Positions 9,977 through 19,703 of a DNA stretch of 64,000 nt are shown piece after piece. A model generated the notes under the pieces. It was given only the letters and a program-made list of their open reading frames with translations. It made no database searches and was not told where the DNA came from. Every line of letters starts with the position of its first letter. The first letter of the stretch is position 1. A program made the translations under genes and the position numbers. Source of the DNA: Ruegeria sp. R14_0 (lineage in GTDB: Bacteria; Pseudomonadota; Alphaproteobacteria; Rhodobacterales; Rhodobacteraceae); NCBI RefSeq assembly GCF_017743975.1, contig NZ_JAGHRC010000004.1, forward strand, positions 1-64,000. Reading direction: 5' to 3'.

Positions 9977-12511
9977 TCAATAGCTGGGCCGTTTTTCTGA
10001 TGAGTCTGAAGGTCCGTCCAAGTCCAGAACCGTGGGGTCGATGTTGCGCTTGTTTGCGCTCATCTTGACAGACTTCCGCATGGCCTCACTTCGCCGAAGC
10101 AATCGTCGGAAACGCACTTCGTCGAGTACAAGCAGTGTCGAGGGTGATAACGCCCGCACGCTAACGCGACGGGGCTGTTTCGACAGCATAGCCAATTGCC
10201 CAAACATTTCGCCACGACCCAACCGAGACGTATGCCTGCCAAACTCCACTTCGACCGCCCCGGAAGCGATGAAAAACACACTCCGGGCGAATTCATCTTT
10301 GGAAATAATAGTATCGCCCGCGTTGGCATGTCGTGTCCGCAGCGCTCTGCTGAGTTTCCGCAGTGAAGCTTTGTCGAGATCAGAAAAGAGCGGAAACTGC
10401 CGGACCAGATCCCGCCCTTTGAGCGCGATGTCCAGCACTGGACGCCCTTCAGACATAGCACGTCGGGCCGCCACTTCCTGCATCAATACCGAATACAGCT
10501 CTTCACCCACCAAGCCGTCTTCGCGCATGACCGTGTATTCGCGCTCTTCCAGTCGCAGCGCCGTCCGCCGGATAAACCGCCGCTCCAGCTTTTCGGCATA
10601 GCCAGGATACTGTAGCCGCAGACCGTCAAGCGCGGTTTCAACCGCATCGAAACGACGCGCCAACAAATCATCAAGCAGTTCCGCAACCCGGCGGCCGTGG
10701 ATGCGGCGTATGCGGCCACGGACGAACCCATCAAGATCCTTCAGGATTAGGCGCTGCATGAGCAACCTTTCAAACCGATCCGTTGTAAGACGTGTGAGCG
10801 GGAACGAGATTCGAAGGCGGTTGTTCAAAAACACGGCGATCCGAAAAGACTTGCCGTAAACGACGGAGCGGTTGGATGCGCGATGATACCCAATCCGCCC
10901 TCCGGTCCGTGCCCCTTCGATGAGCCGATCAGTGTCAGACAGAATCTTCTCACTCAGAACCGACGACATGGTGCGCTCTCGCATCCGGGCCAAGACCGAG
11001 TCCCGCTCGGCACCGGCCAGCGCAATAAGGCCAAGCGTAATCCTGTCACGATCAAGAATCTCTGCGCTGTCTTCGGCGTCCCTAACAGCCTCGTCGAGGC
11101 GTTCACTGAACCTTTTGGCTTCGTTTCTGACGATTTCGTGGTTCAAGTCGTAGTTTTCTGCCGTGCGGGCCACGTCTTCGCGAACGGATTGCAAGGCAAC
11201 CGCAACCACCTGACGCGATAGCGCCGTATCAAGCGGAGAGAGCTTGTCGAGCCCTAGTTTTGTGATCACCGTGCGCAAGGTTGTTCCCTGAACAACCAGT
11301 GTGAACAGCGTAAACCCAGTGGCCAGAATGCCGACCAGGCGCTTGGTCTCGAGCGGGATATGCGTGCTTTCCGTGACTGCCAGTGCCAGCGCCAGTGTCA
11401 CGGCACCCCGCAGCCCACCCCACAGCATCGCGGTGCGATAGGGGCGTTCAACTGCTGGCGACACGCCGATTGTCGTAAGTAGGGGCAACAAGCCAAACAG
11501 AACCGCTGCCCGCGCCAGCGTTGCAGCGAGAACCACCACAGCCAACAGGCCAAGGTCAGACGGCTGCACCCCTTCCAACAATCTCGGTATCAACAGTGCT
11601 GCAAGAATAAAGATCAGCGCCCCGGCCCAATGCGCCAGAAGGTCCCATACCTCTTGCAAATTTGCCCATGCAACCGGCGACAATCGACCGGGGCCGGTTA
11701 GGTTGAGCGTAAGGCCTGCAGCCACCACAGCGATGACACCCGAAGCCCCAACGCTTTGTTCTGCAACGATATAGGCAAGATACGGCAACGCAACCGAGAT
11801 TGAAACCTGTGCCATTTCCCAGCGATCTACGAAGGCCATAAGCCAAACAGTCATGCGCGCTGTGAGCAAACCGGTCAGTACTCCGCCCACGATCAACAGC
11901 GGAAATTGCCCCAAGGCTTCACTCAGTAAAGGGTTGGGTCTTCCGAGCATGACAAAGCTCATGAATAGTCCAAAAAGCGCGATGGCTGCGGCATCGTTAA
12001 GAAGGCTTTCGCCTTCGATAATTCGCGAAAGCCTGCGTGGTGCGGAAATCGATCTAAAAATGCTGACAACCGCCGAGGGATCTGTCGTCGACACTATAGA
12101 CCCGATCAAGAGGCAAGCGACCAGCGGTAGCGTACTTACCCAACTCAGCGCGTAGCCAATGGAAAGTGTCGCTACAATCACTGCGACAATGGCCATCATC
12201 AGGATAGGCATCCAGTCGTCCAGCATCCTGCGAAGGTTCATGCCGAGTGTCGCTTGAAAAAGCAGCGTTGGCAGGAAAACGTAGAGGAATACGTCAGATC
12301 GTATCGGCAGATCAATGATCGCCTGCGCCCCCGGGTTCAGCGCATCCGTTAGATCAGTGTCGAGAAAAAATGTCGCGCCAAGCCCGATCACTATTCCCAG
12401 GAGCGCGAGAATAACGCTGAAAGGCAGGCGCAACCGCGCGGCCAATGGTTCCGCCACGCCGATTACTACAAAGAGAGAAGTTATGATGGTCGTAATAACG
12501 ACGATGTCCAT
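9977..12511 (-). CDS. CPA1 Na+/H+ antiporter with cyclic-nucleotide-binding tail
   Basis: An 844-residue inner-membrane monovalent cation/proton antiporter. Residues 1-410 hold about twelve transmembrane segments with the CPA1 signatures STTDPSAVV (about residue 140) and GESLLNDAAAIALF (about 166), the latter with the Asn-Asp ion site. A long charged cytosolic region follows (about 420-690), then a cyclic-nucleotide-binding domain (about 690-810) with GDTIISKDE, FIASGAVEVEFG and GEMFGQLAML. This layout resembles SOS1/NhaP-type exchangers. The frame can open with a TTG two codons earlier; I took the ATG at 12511. Expected role: salt and pH homeostasis, possibly gated by cAMP or an internal pseudo-ligand. 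It is monocistronic and lies between two insertion-sequence scars. Confidence 0.85.
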   Translation of the reverse strand: MDIVVITTIITSLFVVIGVAEPLAARLRLPFSVILALLGIVIGLGATFFLDTDLTDALNPGAQAIIDLPIRSDVFLYVFLPTLLFQATLGMNLRRMLDDWMPILMMAIVAVIVATLSIGYALSWVSTLPLVACLLIGSIVSTTDPSAVVSIFRSISAPRRLSRIIEGESLLNDAAAIALFGLFMSFVMLGRPNPLLSEALGQFPLLIVGGVLTGLLTARMTVWLMAFVDRWEMAQVSISVALPYLAYIVAEQSVGASGVIAVVAAGLTLNLTGPGRLSPVAWANLQEVWDLLAHWAGALIFILAALLIPRLLEGVQPSDLGLLAVVVLAATLARAAVLFGLLPLLTTIGVSPAVERPYRTAMLWGGLRGAVTLALALAVTESTHIPLETKRLVGILATGFTLFTLVVQGTTLRTVITKLGLDKLSPLDTALSRQVVAVALQSVREDVARTAENYDLNHEIVRNEAKRFSERLDEAVRDAEDSAEILDRDRITLGLIALAGAERDSVLARMRERTMSSVLSEKILSDTDRLIEGARTGGRIGYHRASNRSVVYGKSFRIAVFLNNRLRISFPLTRLTTDRFERLLMQRLILKDLDGFVRGRIRRIHGRRVAELLDDLLARRFDAVETALDGLRLQYPGYAEKLERRFIRRTALRLEEREYTVMREDGLVGEELYSVLMQEVAARRAMSEGRPVLDIALKGRDLVRQFPLFSDLDKASLRKLSRALRTRHANAGDTIISKDEFARSVFFIASGAVEVEFGRHTSRLGRGEMFGQLAMLSKQPRRVSVRALSPSTLLVLDEVRFRRLLRRSEAMRKSVKMSANKRNIDPTVLDLDGPSDSSEKRPSY

Positions 12512-12937
12512 AAACAATGTCTAACTGAGAACTTGAATTTATGGAATCCAACTTTTTTGGACTTGATCGCCCTCACGGGCTCCTAGGTTCAATGTAAGCC
12601 GTCTGGGCGCCAACCCGCCCGTAGCTGACAGACCATCCAGCCTCTCTCAGCAGCGCAGCAAACCTGTGATAGCCACATCGGCCGCATTGTCGGGCCAATT
12701 CGATCATGTCGCAAACCAGGCGGTCTTCGTCTGCGCGAAAAACGAACAATAATAGTCATATATCTCCGACAAGAGCTCTCTTCCTTTGGGTGACATTCTC
12801 CTGGCCCATCTCCTAACGGTTTACTGCCTTTCGGAGCGGTGCAGCAAACGCCTTGGGGGCCGATCCTGCCGATGAAGATCAGCCGTTAGACAATCTGGCT
12901 GCGCCAGTCTGTGCGTCTGGCGAAGGCGCTTTGATCC
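12512..12937. other. Intergenic with an IS scar
   Basis: About 425 bases between the antiporter start and the ankyrin-gene stop. The middle (12573-12737) is an IS3 OrfB relic listed separately. The stretch next to 12511 should contain the antiporter promoter. Nothing else is recognisable. Confidence 0.5.
12573..12737 (-). pseudogene. IS3-family OrfB transposase remnant
   Basis: The minus strand reads RADEDRLVCDMIELAR followed by QCGRCGYHRFAALLREAGWS, a close match to the conserved N-terminal block of IS3 (IS407-like) OrfB: DEDRL...DMIELA..YGRYGYRRI..LLR.AGW.V. The similarity fades after about 45 codons and a stop follows at 12573. Upstream the frame is lost. No terminal repeats are visible, so this is a truncated scar. 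Confidence 0.7.
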
Positions 12938-14479
12938 TCAGACGACCCCATGTTCGGTTACTTGCAGCGGATGAGATTCCGCCCAATCGGCAAGAAAGGC
13001 GGACATCTCGGGAGCAGTTGCGAATTGTGAGGCCTTACGCGGAAGTGCCACACCGTTCTCGAGCGCCAGGCGCGCGCATTCGATGTGGTGGCGATGTGCC
13101 TTTTGCGGACAGTGTTCGGACCCGTGAATGATCGTGGAAAGCAGTGTCCCTCCATAAGCATTTGTGTGGTCAAGGTCCGGGTTCTGGCCAAGAAAATAGG
13201 ACATGACTTCGGGCATACCCTCCCAACCGGCAAGGTGCAGGGGCGGCATGCCCATCTCGTCCGGCAGATTTGGGTCCAGGCCAATGTCGACCAGGCGCTG
13301 CATGTGGGGCAGGGTTCCTTCGCGCCAGACAAGGCGGCACAGGAGAAATTTCATCTCTTCCGACAGGGCGTTTGTGTCGATCTGATCGTCCACCTTTGAG
13401 GTGGCGTCCGCTGCCCGGGCAAGTTGCTCTTCGGTCGATGTCAACTGCGTGGATGCACCTGCCGCTTCCAGAACTGACGCGACATCCCGGTTTCCGAATA
13501 TGCGGGCAAAGGCATAGGGCGTGTGGCCGCGACTGACAGCATTTGGGTTTGCGCCGTGGTTCAGCAAAAGCTGCGCGATCTCACCCGAAGCCAACCGCCG
13601 GGCCGCCTGATGCAAGGCGGGGATTACCAAGGAAGGTTCACCCGACGGATGAGGGTTTATGCCTTCGTTGGGATCAGCACCGTGTTCCAGCAACAGCCGA
13701 ACAGCATCGGTGCTGTTGAAGTCAATCGCTCTGGGCAATGCATTTGTGCCCTTCGGGTTTGCCCCATGTTCCAGCAACAAACGAAGACCTTGGGTATGAC
13801 CGAGTTCGGTGGAATGATAGAGGGATTCATTGTCGTCAGGATTTGCCCCATGTTCCAACAACCACCTGGCCAAAGCCATGTTGTCTGCATGGCCGATGGC
13901 CCCGTAAAGCGCGGACAAGCGGTGATCTGTCTCGGGGTCTAAGGCAAAACTGTCATTCACATCGGCGCCGTGTTCGACAAGCAATTCCGCCATGGCGAGC
14001 ATCTCGGGTTCTTTTTCAGGCTCTGTCTTGATGTATCTCGAAAATGCCAGATGGCACATTGGTCTTCGCGGCGGGTATTCGCGCGTTGCGGCACCGGCAT
14101 CCCGCTCTAGGATCTTGCGCATCGCGGATACGTCATAGAGCGCGACGAGAAGAGGCACCTGACCGTCGGCGAGGTCGGGCTCATCCGCAAGCAGATGTGC
14201 GATCGTCTCGTTTGAGCCGTTATACAGCGCCCAACGTAGCCGTCCCTGTTTCTGCGCGCGATCCATGCCTTGCGTTTCAACGGCAAGTTTCAGTGCCGGC
14301 CACGAGGCGTAACCAGTCTCTCGCGCAATGACATGCAGACAATCGGCGTGCTTGTAGACCCCGTTTGCGGGGGGTGCGACAATTCCGTGTACGCGCAGCA
14401 TTGCGCCTTTGTCGCCTTCCGTCAGAGCTTTGCCCAAAGCCTTGGCATCACGGCGCAGTTGATCGAGTGATTTGGTCAT
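12938..14479 (-). CDS. Ankyrin-repeat protein
   Basis: A 513-residue ankyrin-repeat protein. The open frame extends further upstream, but the ATG at 14479 has a GGAGGGAAG ribosome site and begins with a family-like helix (MTKSLDQLRRDAKALGKAL). Repeats with the form LL-x-HGA-x-PN are seen in at least six copies between about residues 170 and 370 (for example WLLEHGANPDD, LLLEHGANPKG, LLLEHGADPNE, LLLNHGANPNA), and two more near 430-480. No signal peptide or membrane segment is present, so it is probably cytosolic and used for protein binding. No partner gene is obvious nearby; function unknown. Confidence 0.85.
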   Translation of the reverse strand: MTKSLDQLRRDAKALGKALTEGDKGAMLRVHGIVAPPANGVYKHADCLHVIARETGYASWPALKLAVETQGMDRAQKQGRLRWALYNGSNETIAHLLADEPDLADGQVPLLVALYDVSAMRKILERDAGAATREYPPRRPMCHLAFSRYIKTEPEKEPEMLAMAELLVEHGADVNDSFALDPETDHRLSALYGAIGHADNMALARWLLEHGANPDDNESLYHSTELGHTQGLRLLLEHGANPKGTNALPRAIDFNSTDAVRLLLEHGADPNEGINPHPSGEPSLVIPALHQAARRLASGEIAQLLLNHGANPNAVSRGHTPYAFARIFGNRDVASVLEAAGASTQLTSTEEQLARAADATSKVDDQIDTNALSEEMKFLLCRLVWREGTLPHMQRLVDIGLDPNLPDEMGMPPLHLAGWEGMPEVMSYFLGQNPDLDHTNAYGGTLLSTIIHGSEHCPQKAHRHHIECARLALENGVALPRKASQFATAPEMSAFLADWAESHPLQVTEHGVV

Positions 14480-14740
14480 CGGTCTTCCCTCCACTGCCCG
14501 ACGGTCCGCTAATCCGGGCTGAGAAACCGATGTGGTTTTCACACATTTTGTGCGAGGTGCCGATGACAGCTTTCCGCGGACCAGGGGGCCGCCTCGAAAC
14601 GGCCTGTGGCCACAGTAGCTATTGCGAACATGTCTCGCAAGCGGGATCACTCTGGCTATATTAGCGCAACGAATGGCTGCCATATGGCTTGCGACTGCAG
14701 CATTTTGGTTTGCAAATAGCTGTCGGGTTTTAGCTAGCCG

Positions 14741-15517
14741 TCACGGTACAACCAGTCGATTCTTGAGAGCGTCTTTGGGACTAGCGCCAAGTGTTTGCCG
14801 AAACATGTAGCTGAACGCGCTCGTCGACTCATATCCCATGTCGAACGCAACCGAAGTTACACTTGCACCCGAAGCAAGCAGCGAGACGGCATGCAAGACC
14901 CGAGCGTGTCGCAACCATTTCGACGGTGGCATACCTGTTTCAGCAATGAAAAGTCGTTCGATGGTCTTTCGACTTGCAGGTATATCTGACAGCCATTCCA
15001 CCACCGAACGAACACTACCAGGATCATCAAGGGCAGCTTGAGCGGCGCTCTGAAGGCGAGCGTCTTTGGGCAAAACCAGAGTGAGCGGCACGTCTTTCGC
15101 GGCGAGCATCTCGTGTCTGAGAAGGGTATGCAGCGCTGCGTTGTGATTGGCCGTACGTGTATTTGTGGCCTCTGGCATCGCGGCAACAAACAGTTCATTT
15201 AGAAGCGGCGTCATTGCCACGACCCGGCAGTCTGGTCCAAGTCGCTCTGCCTCGTCGCGATTGACATCAACGTAGTGCATTATGTTGTTCGACCCGTACC
15301 TCATCCAGTGTTGCAGATCCGGAGGAACCCACATCGCCATGGCCGGACTAAGAAGCAGGACGCGGTCAGGGGTTCCCACGTACATCGAGCCTGACGCCGC
15401 AGAGATGATTTGACCAAAATCGTGGCAATGCCAATCGTAGCTTTCGCCGGACGCTGGCCTGATCGTCTCACCAAGAAATCGGGGGCGATCCTGTTGGAAA
15501 ATTCCGCTGTCCGTCAT
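14741..15517 (-). CDS. AraC-family transcriptional regulator
   Basis: A 258-residue regulator with an N-terminal cupin-like sensor domain (ESYDWHCHDFGQII near residue 27 is the usual AraC_binding opening) and a C-terminal double helix-turn-helix (about residues 160-255) ending in VTSVAFDMGYESTSAFSYMFRQTLGASP, the AraC signature. I placed the start at 15517, where GAGGA lies 7 bases upstream, rather than at the longer frame start. It is transcribed away from the MFS carrier at 15637, with about 120 bases between them, so it most likely controls that carrier. The effector cannot be inferred. Confidence 0.87.
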   Translation of the reverse strand: MTDSGIFQQDRPRFLGETIRPASGESYDWHCHDFGQIISAASGSMYVGTPDRVLLLSPAMAMWVPPDLQHWMRYGSNNIMHYVDVNRDEAERLGPDCRVVAMTPLLNELFVAAMPEATNTRTANHNAALHTLLRHEMLAAKDVPLTLVLPKDARLQSAAQAALDDPGSVRSVVEWLSDIPASRKTIERLFIAETGMPPSKWLRHARVLHAVSLLASGASVTSVAFDMGYESTSAFSYMFRQTLGASPKDALKNRLVVP

Positions 15518-15636
15518 TGACGAATCCTCGATGATAACTGGCTCGCTTTCGACAGACAGACATACCACGATTGGCTAGATATCGCCAATCCATCGGGCCT
15601 TGGGTGCGATGTGTCGATCTGAACGGAAAAGCAACC

Positions 15637-16878
15637 ATGACTAACCGAACCTTGATGGCCTGGTTCGCCGTGGGCCACTTTGCGAACGATTGGCCAATTG
15701 CAGCGCTGTGGCTGATCGTGCCCGCTGCCGGGCTTGCAATGACCCTTTCGCCTGCCGAAGTCGGTTTGCTTTTCACGCTGCTCAGTGTTGGTGGAGCGCT
15801 GGCCTATGTGCCTGCAGGTCTGCTGGCGGACCGTGCCCTTAGCCCGCGCTACCTTCTTGTCGGCACCTTCTTCTGGGTTGCTATCGGATACGCCCTTGCG
15901 GCACTGGCCCCGGGCTTTTGGAGCTTGGCCGTGCTTTTGGCGATTGCGGGGATGGGCAACGCGGCTTGGCATCCAATTGCGACTGGTGTGCTGACGCGCA
16001 CCAACAGGAAAACGCGCGCTCGTGCCCTGGGTATACATGCGGTAGGCGGCTCGGTCGCCGAAGTCTTGGCTCCACTGACGGTTGGGCTACTTTTATCTAC
16101 CGTCGATTGGCGTGTCGCTCTGACCGTTTCGGTGCTGCCGACAGTATTTGTCGGTCTTTGCTTTGTGATTGTGGTTCAGGCAATCCCACCTGAAAAAAGT
16201 CCGCGTGTGAACCGACAAGAGCTTACAGAGCTGGTGCGGACGTGGCGCAGCCGAAACGGGTTGCGCATCGTCGCAACTGTTTCACTCTATAACATGGCGC
16301 TGATCGGATTGCTGAGCATGATGCCGCTCTATCTGGCGACGGCTCATGGCTTTGCACCAGGAACCATCGGGATCGCTTTTGCAGCCATTCTGGTAACCGG
16401 TGCGCTGGCTCAGCCGTGGGTTGGATCGATTTCCGACAGGTTCGGCCGCATGCCGGTACTTGCTAGCGGCAATGGGCTTGGGGCATTTTCAATTGCGACA
16501 CTGACGTTCGACCCTCCGTTCTGGTTCATGATTGCCATGATGGCGGTCGGGGTCGCGTCGCTGGACGCAGTTCGAGCGGCAATGCTAGCAGCCGCCGTAG
16601 ATCACTCTGATCGCAGTGAAAGCACGACGTTGGGTTTCGCGTTTGCCCTTTTGGATGGGGTAGGTGCGCTTGGTGCGGTGTTGGCAGGAGTGGTAGCGGG
16701 CTTCTCTTGGGGCGCTATGTTTGGCCTCTGCGCCGCCCTTGCAATCGGTGCAGCCATTCTGAGTGCTAGAGGCTTTTGCAGATCCGGCAAACCCGCCCTG
16801 GTCACGCCTACCACAAGACACGGCATGACCATCAAAGAAGCCAAAGCTGAGCATGCTCGGCGGTATTGGTTCATCTAG
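15637..16878 (+). CDS. MFS transporter
   Basis: A 413-residue major-facilitator carrier with twelve predicted transmembrane segments. The loop 2-3 motif appears as GLLADRALSPRYLLVG (about residue 65) and its repeat as GSISDRFGRMPVLASG (about residue 265). The opening MAWFAVGHFANDWPIAALWLI resembles the fosmidomycin-resistance-like (FsR) branch, but substrate cannot be assigned. The frame opens further upstream at 15571; the ATG at 15637 gives a normal N-terminus, though its ribosome site is weak. Divergent from the AraC regulator, which probably controls it. It could be an efflux pump or an importer. Confidence 0.85.
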   Translation: MTNRTLMAWFAVGHFANDWPIAALWLIVPAAGLAMTLSPAEVGLLFTLLSVGGALAYVPAGLLADRALSPRYLLVGTFFWVAIGYALAALAPGFWSLAVLLAIAGMGNAAWHPIATGVLTRTNRKTRARALGIHAVGGSVAEVLAPLTVGLLLSTVDWRVALTVSVLPTVFVGLCFVIVVQAIPPEKSPRVNRQELTELVRTWRSRNGLRIVATVSLYNMALIGLLSMMPLYLATAHGFAPGTIGIAFAAILVTGALAQPWVGSISDRFGRMPVLASGNGLGAFSIATLTFDPPFWFMIAMMAVGVASLDAVRAAMLAAAVDHSDRSESTTLGFAFALLDGVGALGAVLAGVVAGFSWGAMFGLCAALAIGAAILSARGFCRSGKPALVTPTTRHGMTIKEAKAEHARRYWFI

Positions 16879-16952
16879 GCAAACAGCTTGGCTGCGCAAA
16901 GTATGATGAGACGAAGTTCGAAACTATGTCCGCCTTTGGAGGAACTCAGACG

Positions 16953-17369
16953 ATGATTGCATATATTTCAGTGGGCGCTGATGACATGAAACTTGCGGAA
17001 CGCTTTTACTCTGCATTCTTGCCCGATCTCGGGTATCATTTGGAGTATTATCACGGTGATCTGAGCTTTGCGCTGCCTGCGAAATCGGGACATGCAGCAA
17101 ACCAGCCGGAGTTCTACGTGAAGTCCCCCTTCAATGGGTTGTCGGCTTCGGCGGGGAACGGGACAATGGTCGCCTTCCAGGCACGCAATCAACAACAGGT
17201 TCGTGACCTACATTCCGCAGCAATCGCGGCGGGAGGGTCCGACGAAGGCGCGCCTGGCTTCCGAGAATACTACGGGCCGAACTTCTTCGTCGGATACCTG
17301 CGCGACCCTCAAGGCAACAAGATCGCATTATTCTCCAGCGATCCGAGCGAAGCGGAACGCAATGGATGA
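16953..17369 (+). CDS. VOC (glyoxalase/dioxygenase fold) protein
   Basis: A 138-residue single-domain vicinal-oxygen-chelate protein. Start chosen at 16953 because GGAGGA lies 9 bases before it; the frame also has earlier ATGs. Visible features are the N-terminal YISVGADDMKLAERFYSAFL (beta-alpha of the first module) and the C-terminal YLRDPQGNKIALF, where the family's second metal ligand is usually Glu; here the position is Ala in NKIALF. Small VOC proteins of this type are usually annotated as glyoxalase-like without proven activity. It converges on the lyase gene of the itaconate-type operon; a VOC gene also sits in the Pseudomonas itaconate locus, so the neighbourhood may be meaningful. 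Confidence 0.8.
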   Translation: MIAYISVGADDMKLAERFYSAFLPDLGYHLEYYHGDLSFALPAKSGHAANQPEFYVKSPFNGLSASAGNGTMVAFQARNQQQVRDLHSAAIAAGGSDEGAPGFREYYGPNFFVGYLRDPQGNKIALFSSDPSEAERNG

Positions 17370-17407
17370 CAGAGACCCTTTGGGCACGAGGGAGGCCTGA
17401 ATGCTGT

Positions 17408-18277
17408 TCAGTGCCTTTTGCCATGGCCTGAATAACGGGACTTGACCTGCAAGACTCGACGGGCCTTTTCCACAATCGGCAGATCGATCATCTTGTTGCC
17501 CAGTGATACCGCGCCCAAACCATCAGACATCGATCTTTCGTAGGCGTCGACTATCCTTTTTGCCTGCGTTGCGGCATCGTCTGACGGAGTGAAGGCGGAA
17601 TTTAGCGGATTGATTTGCGACGGGTGGATCGCGAAGCCACCTTCAAAACCCAGTTTTGCCGATCTTTCCGCGGTTTCGCTAAAGCTGCCGATATCATGGT
17701 ATTGCGCGATACTTCCGGCATATCCCAACGGGATTATGCCTGCAGACCGGGCTGCTGTCACAACCTGTTGGCTTGGAAATAGCAGCCCGTCCCATTCAGG
17801 CTCCATACCCATTTCCAGGCAAAAGTCTTCGGTCCCCAGATTCAGGGCAACCAGATTTTCATGGGCTGCAGCTATGGCGGGTGCATTCAGCAGCCCTTTG
17901 GGGTTTTCGATCAAAGCGATGAGGGGCAGGTCACCACACCCTGCAGATCGACCGAAGTCGGCAACTTCTTTTACAAATTCAGGGTCTTCCACCTTGGGCA
18001 GGATCAGCACATCAGCACCAGCATCAATGGCTGCTTTCAGGTCTTCCTCGAGCAGCGGGTCGGCGTTGTTCACCCGTACCGCTACTGACTTTTCACATGT
18101 GTGAAGGTATCTCGCAGCGCCACGCAGCGATTGACGCGCCTTTTCCTTCTGTGAGGGGGGCACAGCGTCCTCAAGGTCCAAGATGACGACATCTGCCTCG
18201 GTCTTTGCGGCCTTGGCAACGAAGGCCTCGACATGAGCCGGAATGTAGAGCAGCGATCTGAACGCGCGATAGATCAT
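17408..18277 (-). CDS. HpcH/HpaI (CitE-like) acyl-CoA lyase, probable citramalyl-CoA lyase
   Basis: A 289-residue CitE/malyl-CoA-lyase-type enzyme (TIM barrel, Mg-dependent) that splits 3-hydroxy-acyl-CoAs. Seen: SLLYIPAH near the N-terminus, DVVILDLEDAVPP (about residue 30), VRVNNADPL, and the metal-site region IALIENPKG (about 135) and NLGTEDFCLEMG (about 157). Its ATG overlaps the stop of the upstream MmgE/PrpD gene (ATGA), giving translational coupling. With the CoA-transferase and hydratase upstream, the expected reaction is (S)-citramalyl-CoA to pyruvate plus acetyl-CoA, as in itaconate catabolism (Ccl). Malyl- or beta-methylmalyl-CoA cleavage remains possible. Confidence 0.82.
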   Translation of the reverse strand: MIYRAFRSLLYIPAHVEAFVAKAAKTEADVVILDLEDAVPPSQKEKARQSLRGAARYLHTCEKSVAVRVNNADPLLEEDLKAAIDAGADVLILPKVEDPEFVKEVADFGRSAGCGDLPLIALIENPKGLLNAPAIAAAHENLVALNLGTEDFCLEMGMEPEWDGLLFPSQQVVTAARSAGIIPLGYAGSIAQYHDIGSFSETAERSAKLGFEGGFAIHPSQINPLNSAFTPSDDAATQAKRIVDAYERSMSDGLGAVSLGNKMIDLPIVEKARRVLQVKSRYSGHGKRH

Positions 18278-19662
18278 TCTGCGCATGCCATCATTGCGGG
18301 CGATACCTGATCGAGCAATCCGGTATCCATGAGAGGCGTATCGCCATCTGCCGAGAGATACGCCTTGGCCAGTTCGATTGAGCAACCGCAGGCAACGACC
18401 TTTCGCATCAAATCGTCCTCGGCCATGGGCAATGTCGCGCCACCAGGAACAAAGGTCATTTCTTCGCTGATTACCCGACCGCTCTTAAGGCCGATGGTTA
18501 TCCGTTCCGGGGTTGTTGGGCCAATATCACTCGTATCGCCTTTTGGCAGATCGTAAAGATCCAAATCAATCGATGCGGCAAGTTCCCGACGTGCGGGATT
18601 GTTGAACCCTTCTGCCATGAAGTCTTTCGGTGTTACCCGACCTTCAAGCAAACCAACCGCGATGCAGTACCGGACCGAAAAGCGTGCTTCGGCATCGTTG
18701 TTGGGCACACCAAAGCCTGCGACACGGTGGAAGGGGGCGGGCATGCGGACCTTGATCGATGCGATGTCACTTGGCCGCTGAATGTGTTTGCTCAGTTCAA
18801 TCGCACCGTGGATGGGGCGCTGGGTGTAGGCGCAACTGGGCCAGAGCTTGCGGATGACCGGGTATTGCTTAACAGCTTGCCCCAGCTCCATCGTTTTCAT
18901 CATTTCACGAAATCCTATGGATTCCGGGGTGCCGTACACTTTGGTAAAGCCAAACTCGGAATCCCAAAGGTTGCAGTTTCCCGTGGCATCCGCGCGGCCC
19001 AGCAATGCCGCACGCAGCCCGGCCTCGGCTGCCAATCCGGTGTGAAGCGCCTTGGCGTCATAGCCGATCTGGGTCAGCAGGCCGGACGATGACGATGCCG
19101 CAAGCGCCATAGCGTTGGACATCTGACGCGCCGACAATCCAAGTGCTTTCGAGACGGCTGCCGCAGTTCCAATCGGCCCCAGTGTGGATGTTGAATGCCA
19201 TCCAATGTCGTAATGGCCATATCCCAGCGCCTTGCCCATCCATATGATGGTCTCGTACCCCACAATCCAGGCGTCGCTGATCTGGTCAATCGTCATCGGC
19301 ACCTTGTGCGCAAGGCTCAGAAGCGCGCTAAGCACCGGTGCGCTGGCGTGGCTTGATCCCGACAGTTCGTAGTCGTCGAAATCCAGCGCTGCAGCCCGCG
19401 CGCCATTGGCCAGCGCCGCACCGGTGATCGAGAGCATCTCTCCACCGCCGACTGGAGGGACCGAGCCCTGTCTCAGGCCAAACAACATTGCATCGGACGC
19501 CGCAACTGCCTGCCGTTCTGGGGTGCCCAAAACCATGCAGGACAACGTATCGATGAGCGTGAAACGCGCTTGTTCTCTTACGTATTCGTCAACGCCAAGA
19601 TCGGCCTGAGTGGCCCATTCCGCGAGCCGCTCAGAAAAGTTTAGCACATTGGGTTTTGCCAT
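18274..19662 (-). CDS. MmgE/PrpD family protein
   Basis: A 463-residue member of the MmgE/PrpD superfamily, which includes 2-methylcitrate dehydratase and cis-aconitate decarboxylase (itaconate-forming). The all-helical first domain contains AALDFDDYELSGSSHASAPVLSAL-type sequence (about residues 84-108), with the conserved Asp-Asp and His. GYETIIWMGKALGYGHYDIGWHSTSTLGPIG (split here over about residues 130-160) is the usual core. Start taken at 19662 because GAGGCGG precedes it; an ATG at 19692 is possible. It sits between the MaoC hydratase and the CitE-like lyase, as does an MmgE/PrpD gene in the Pseudomonas itaconate cluster. Whether it makes, isomerises or dehydrates a C5/C6 acid is unknown. 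Confidence 0.83.
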   Translation of the reverse strand: MAKPNVLNFSERLAEWATQADLGVDEYVREQARFTLIDTLSCMVLGTPERQAVAASDAMLFGLRQGSVPPVGGGEMLSITGAALANGARAAALDFDDYELSGSSHASAPVLSALLSLAHKVPMTIDQISDAWIVGYETIIWMGKALGYGHYDIGWHSTSTLGPIGTAAAVSKALGLSARQMSNAMALAASSSSGLLTQIGYDAKALHTGLAAEAGLRAALLGRADATGNCNLWDSEFGFTKVYGTPESIGFREMMKTMELGQAVKQYPVIRKLWPSCAYTQRPIHGAIELSKHIQRPSDIASIKVRMPAPFHRVAGFGVPNNDAEARFSVRYCIAVGLLEGRVTPKDFMAEGFNNPARRELAASIDLDLYDLPKGDTSDIGPTTPERITIGLKSGRVISEEMTFVPGGATLPMAEDDLMRKVVACGCSIELAKAYLSADGDTPLMDTGLLDQVSPAMMACAE

Positions 19663-19703
19663 GGCTTGATCCGCCTCGAGTTTCAGTTGCATGGGCTCAG
19701 ACC

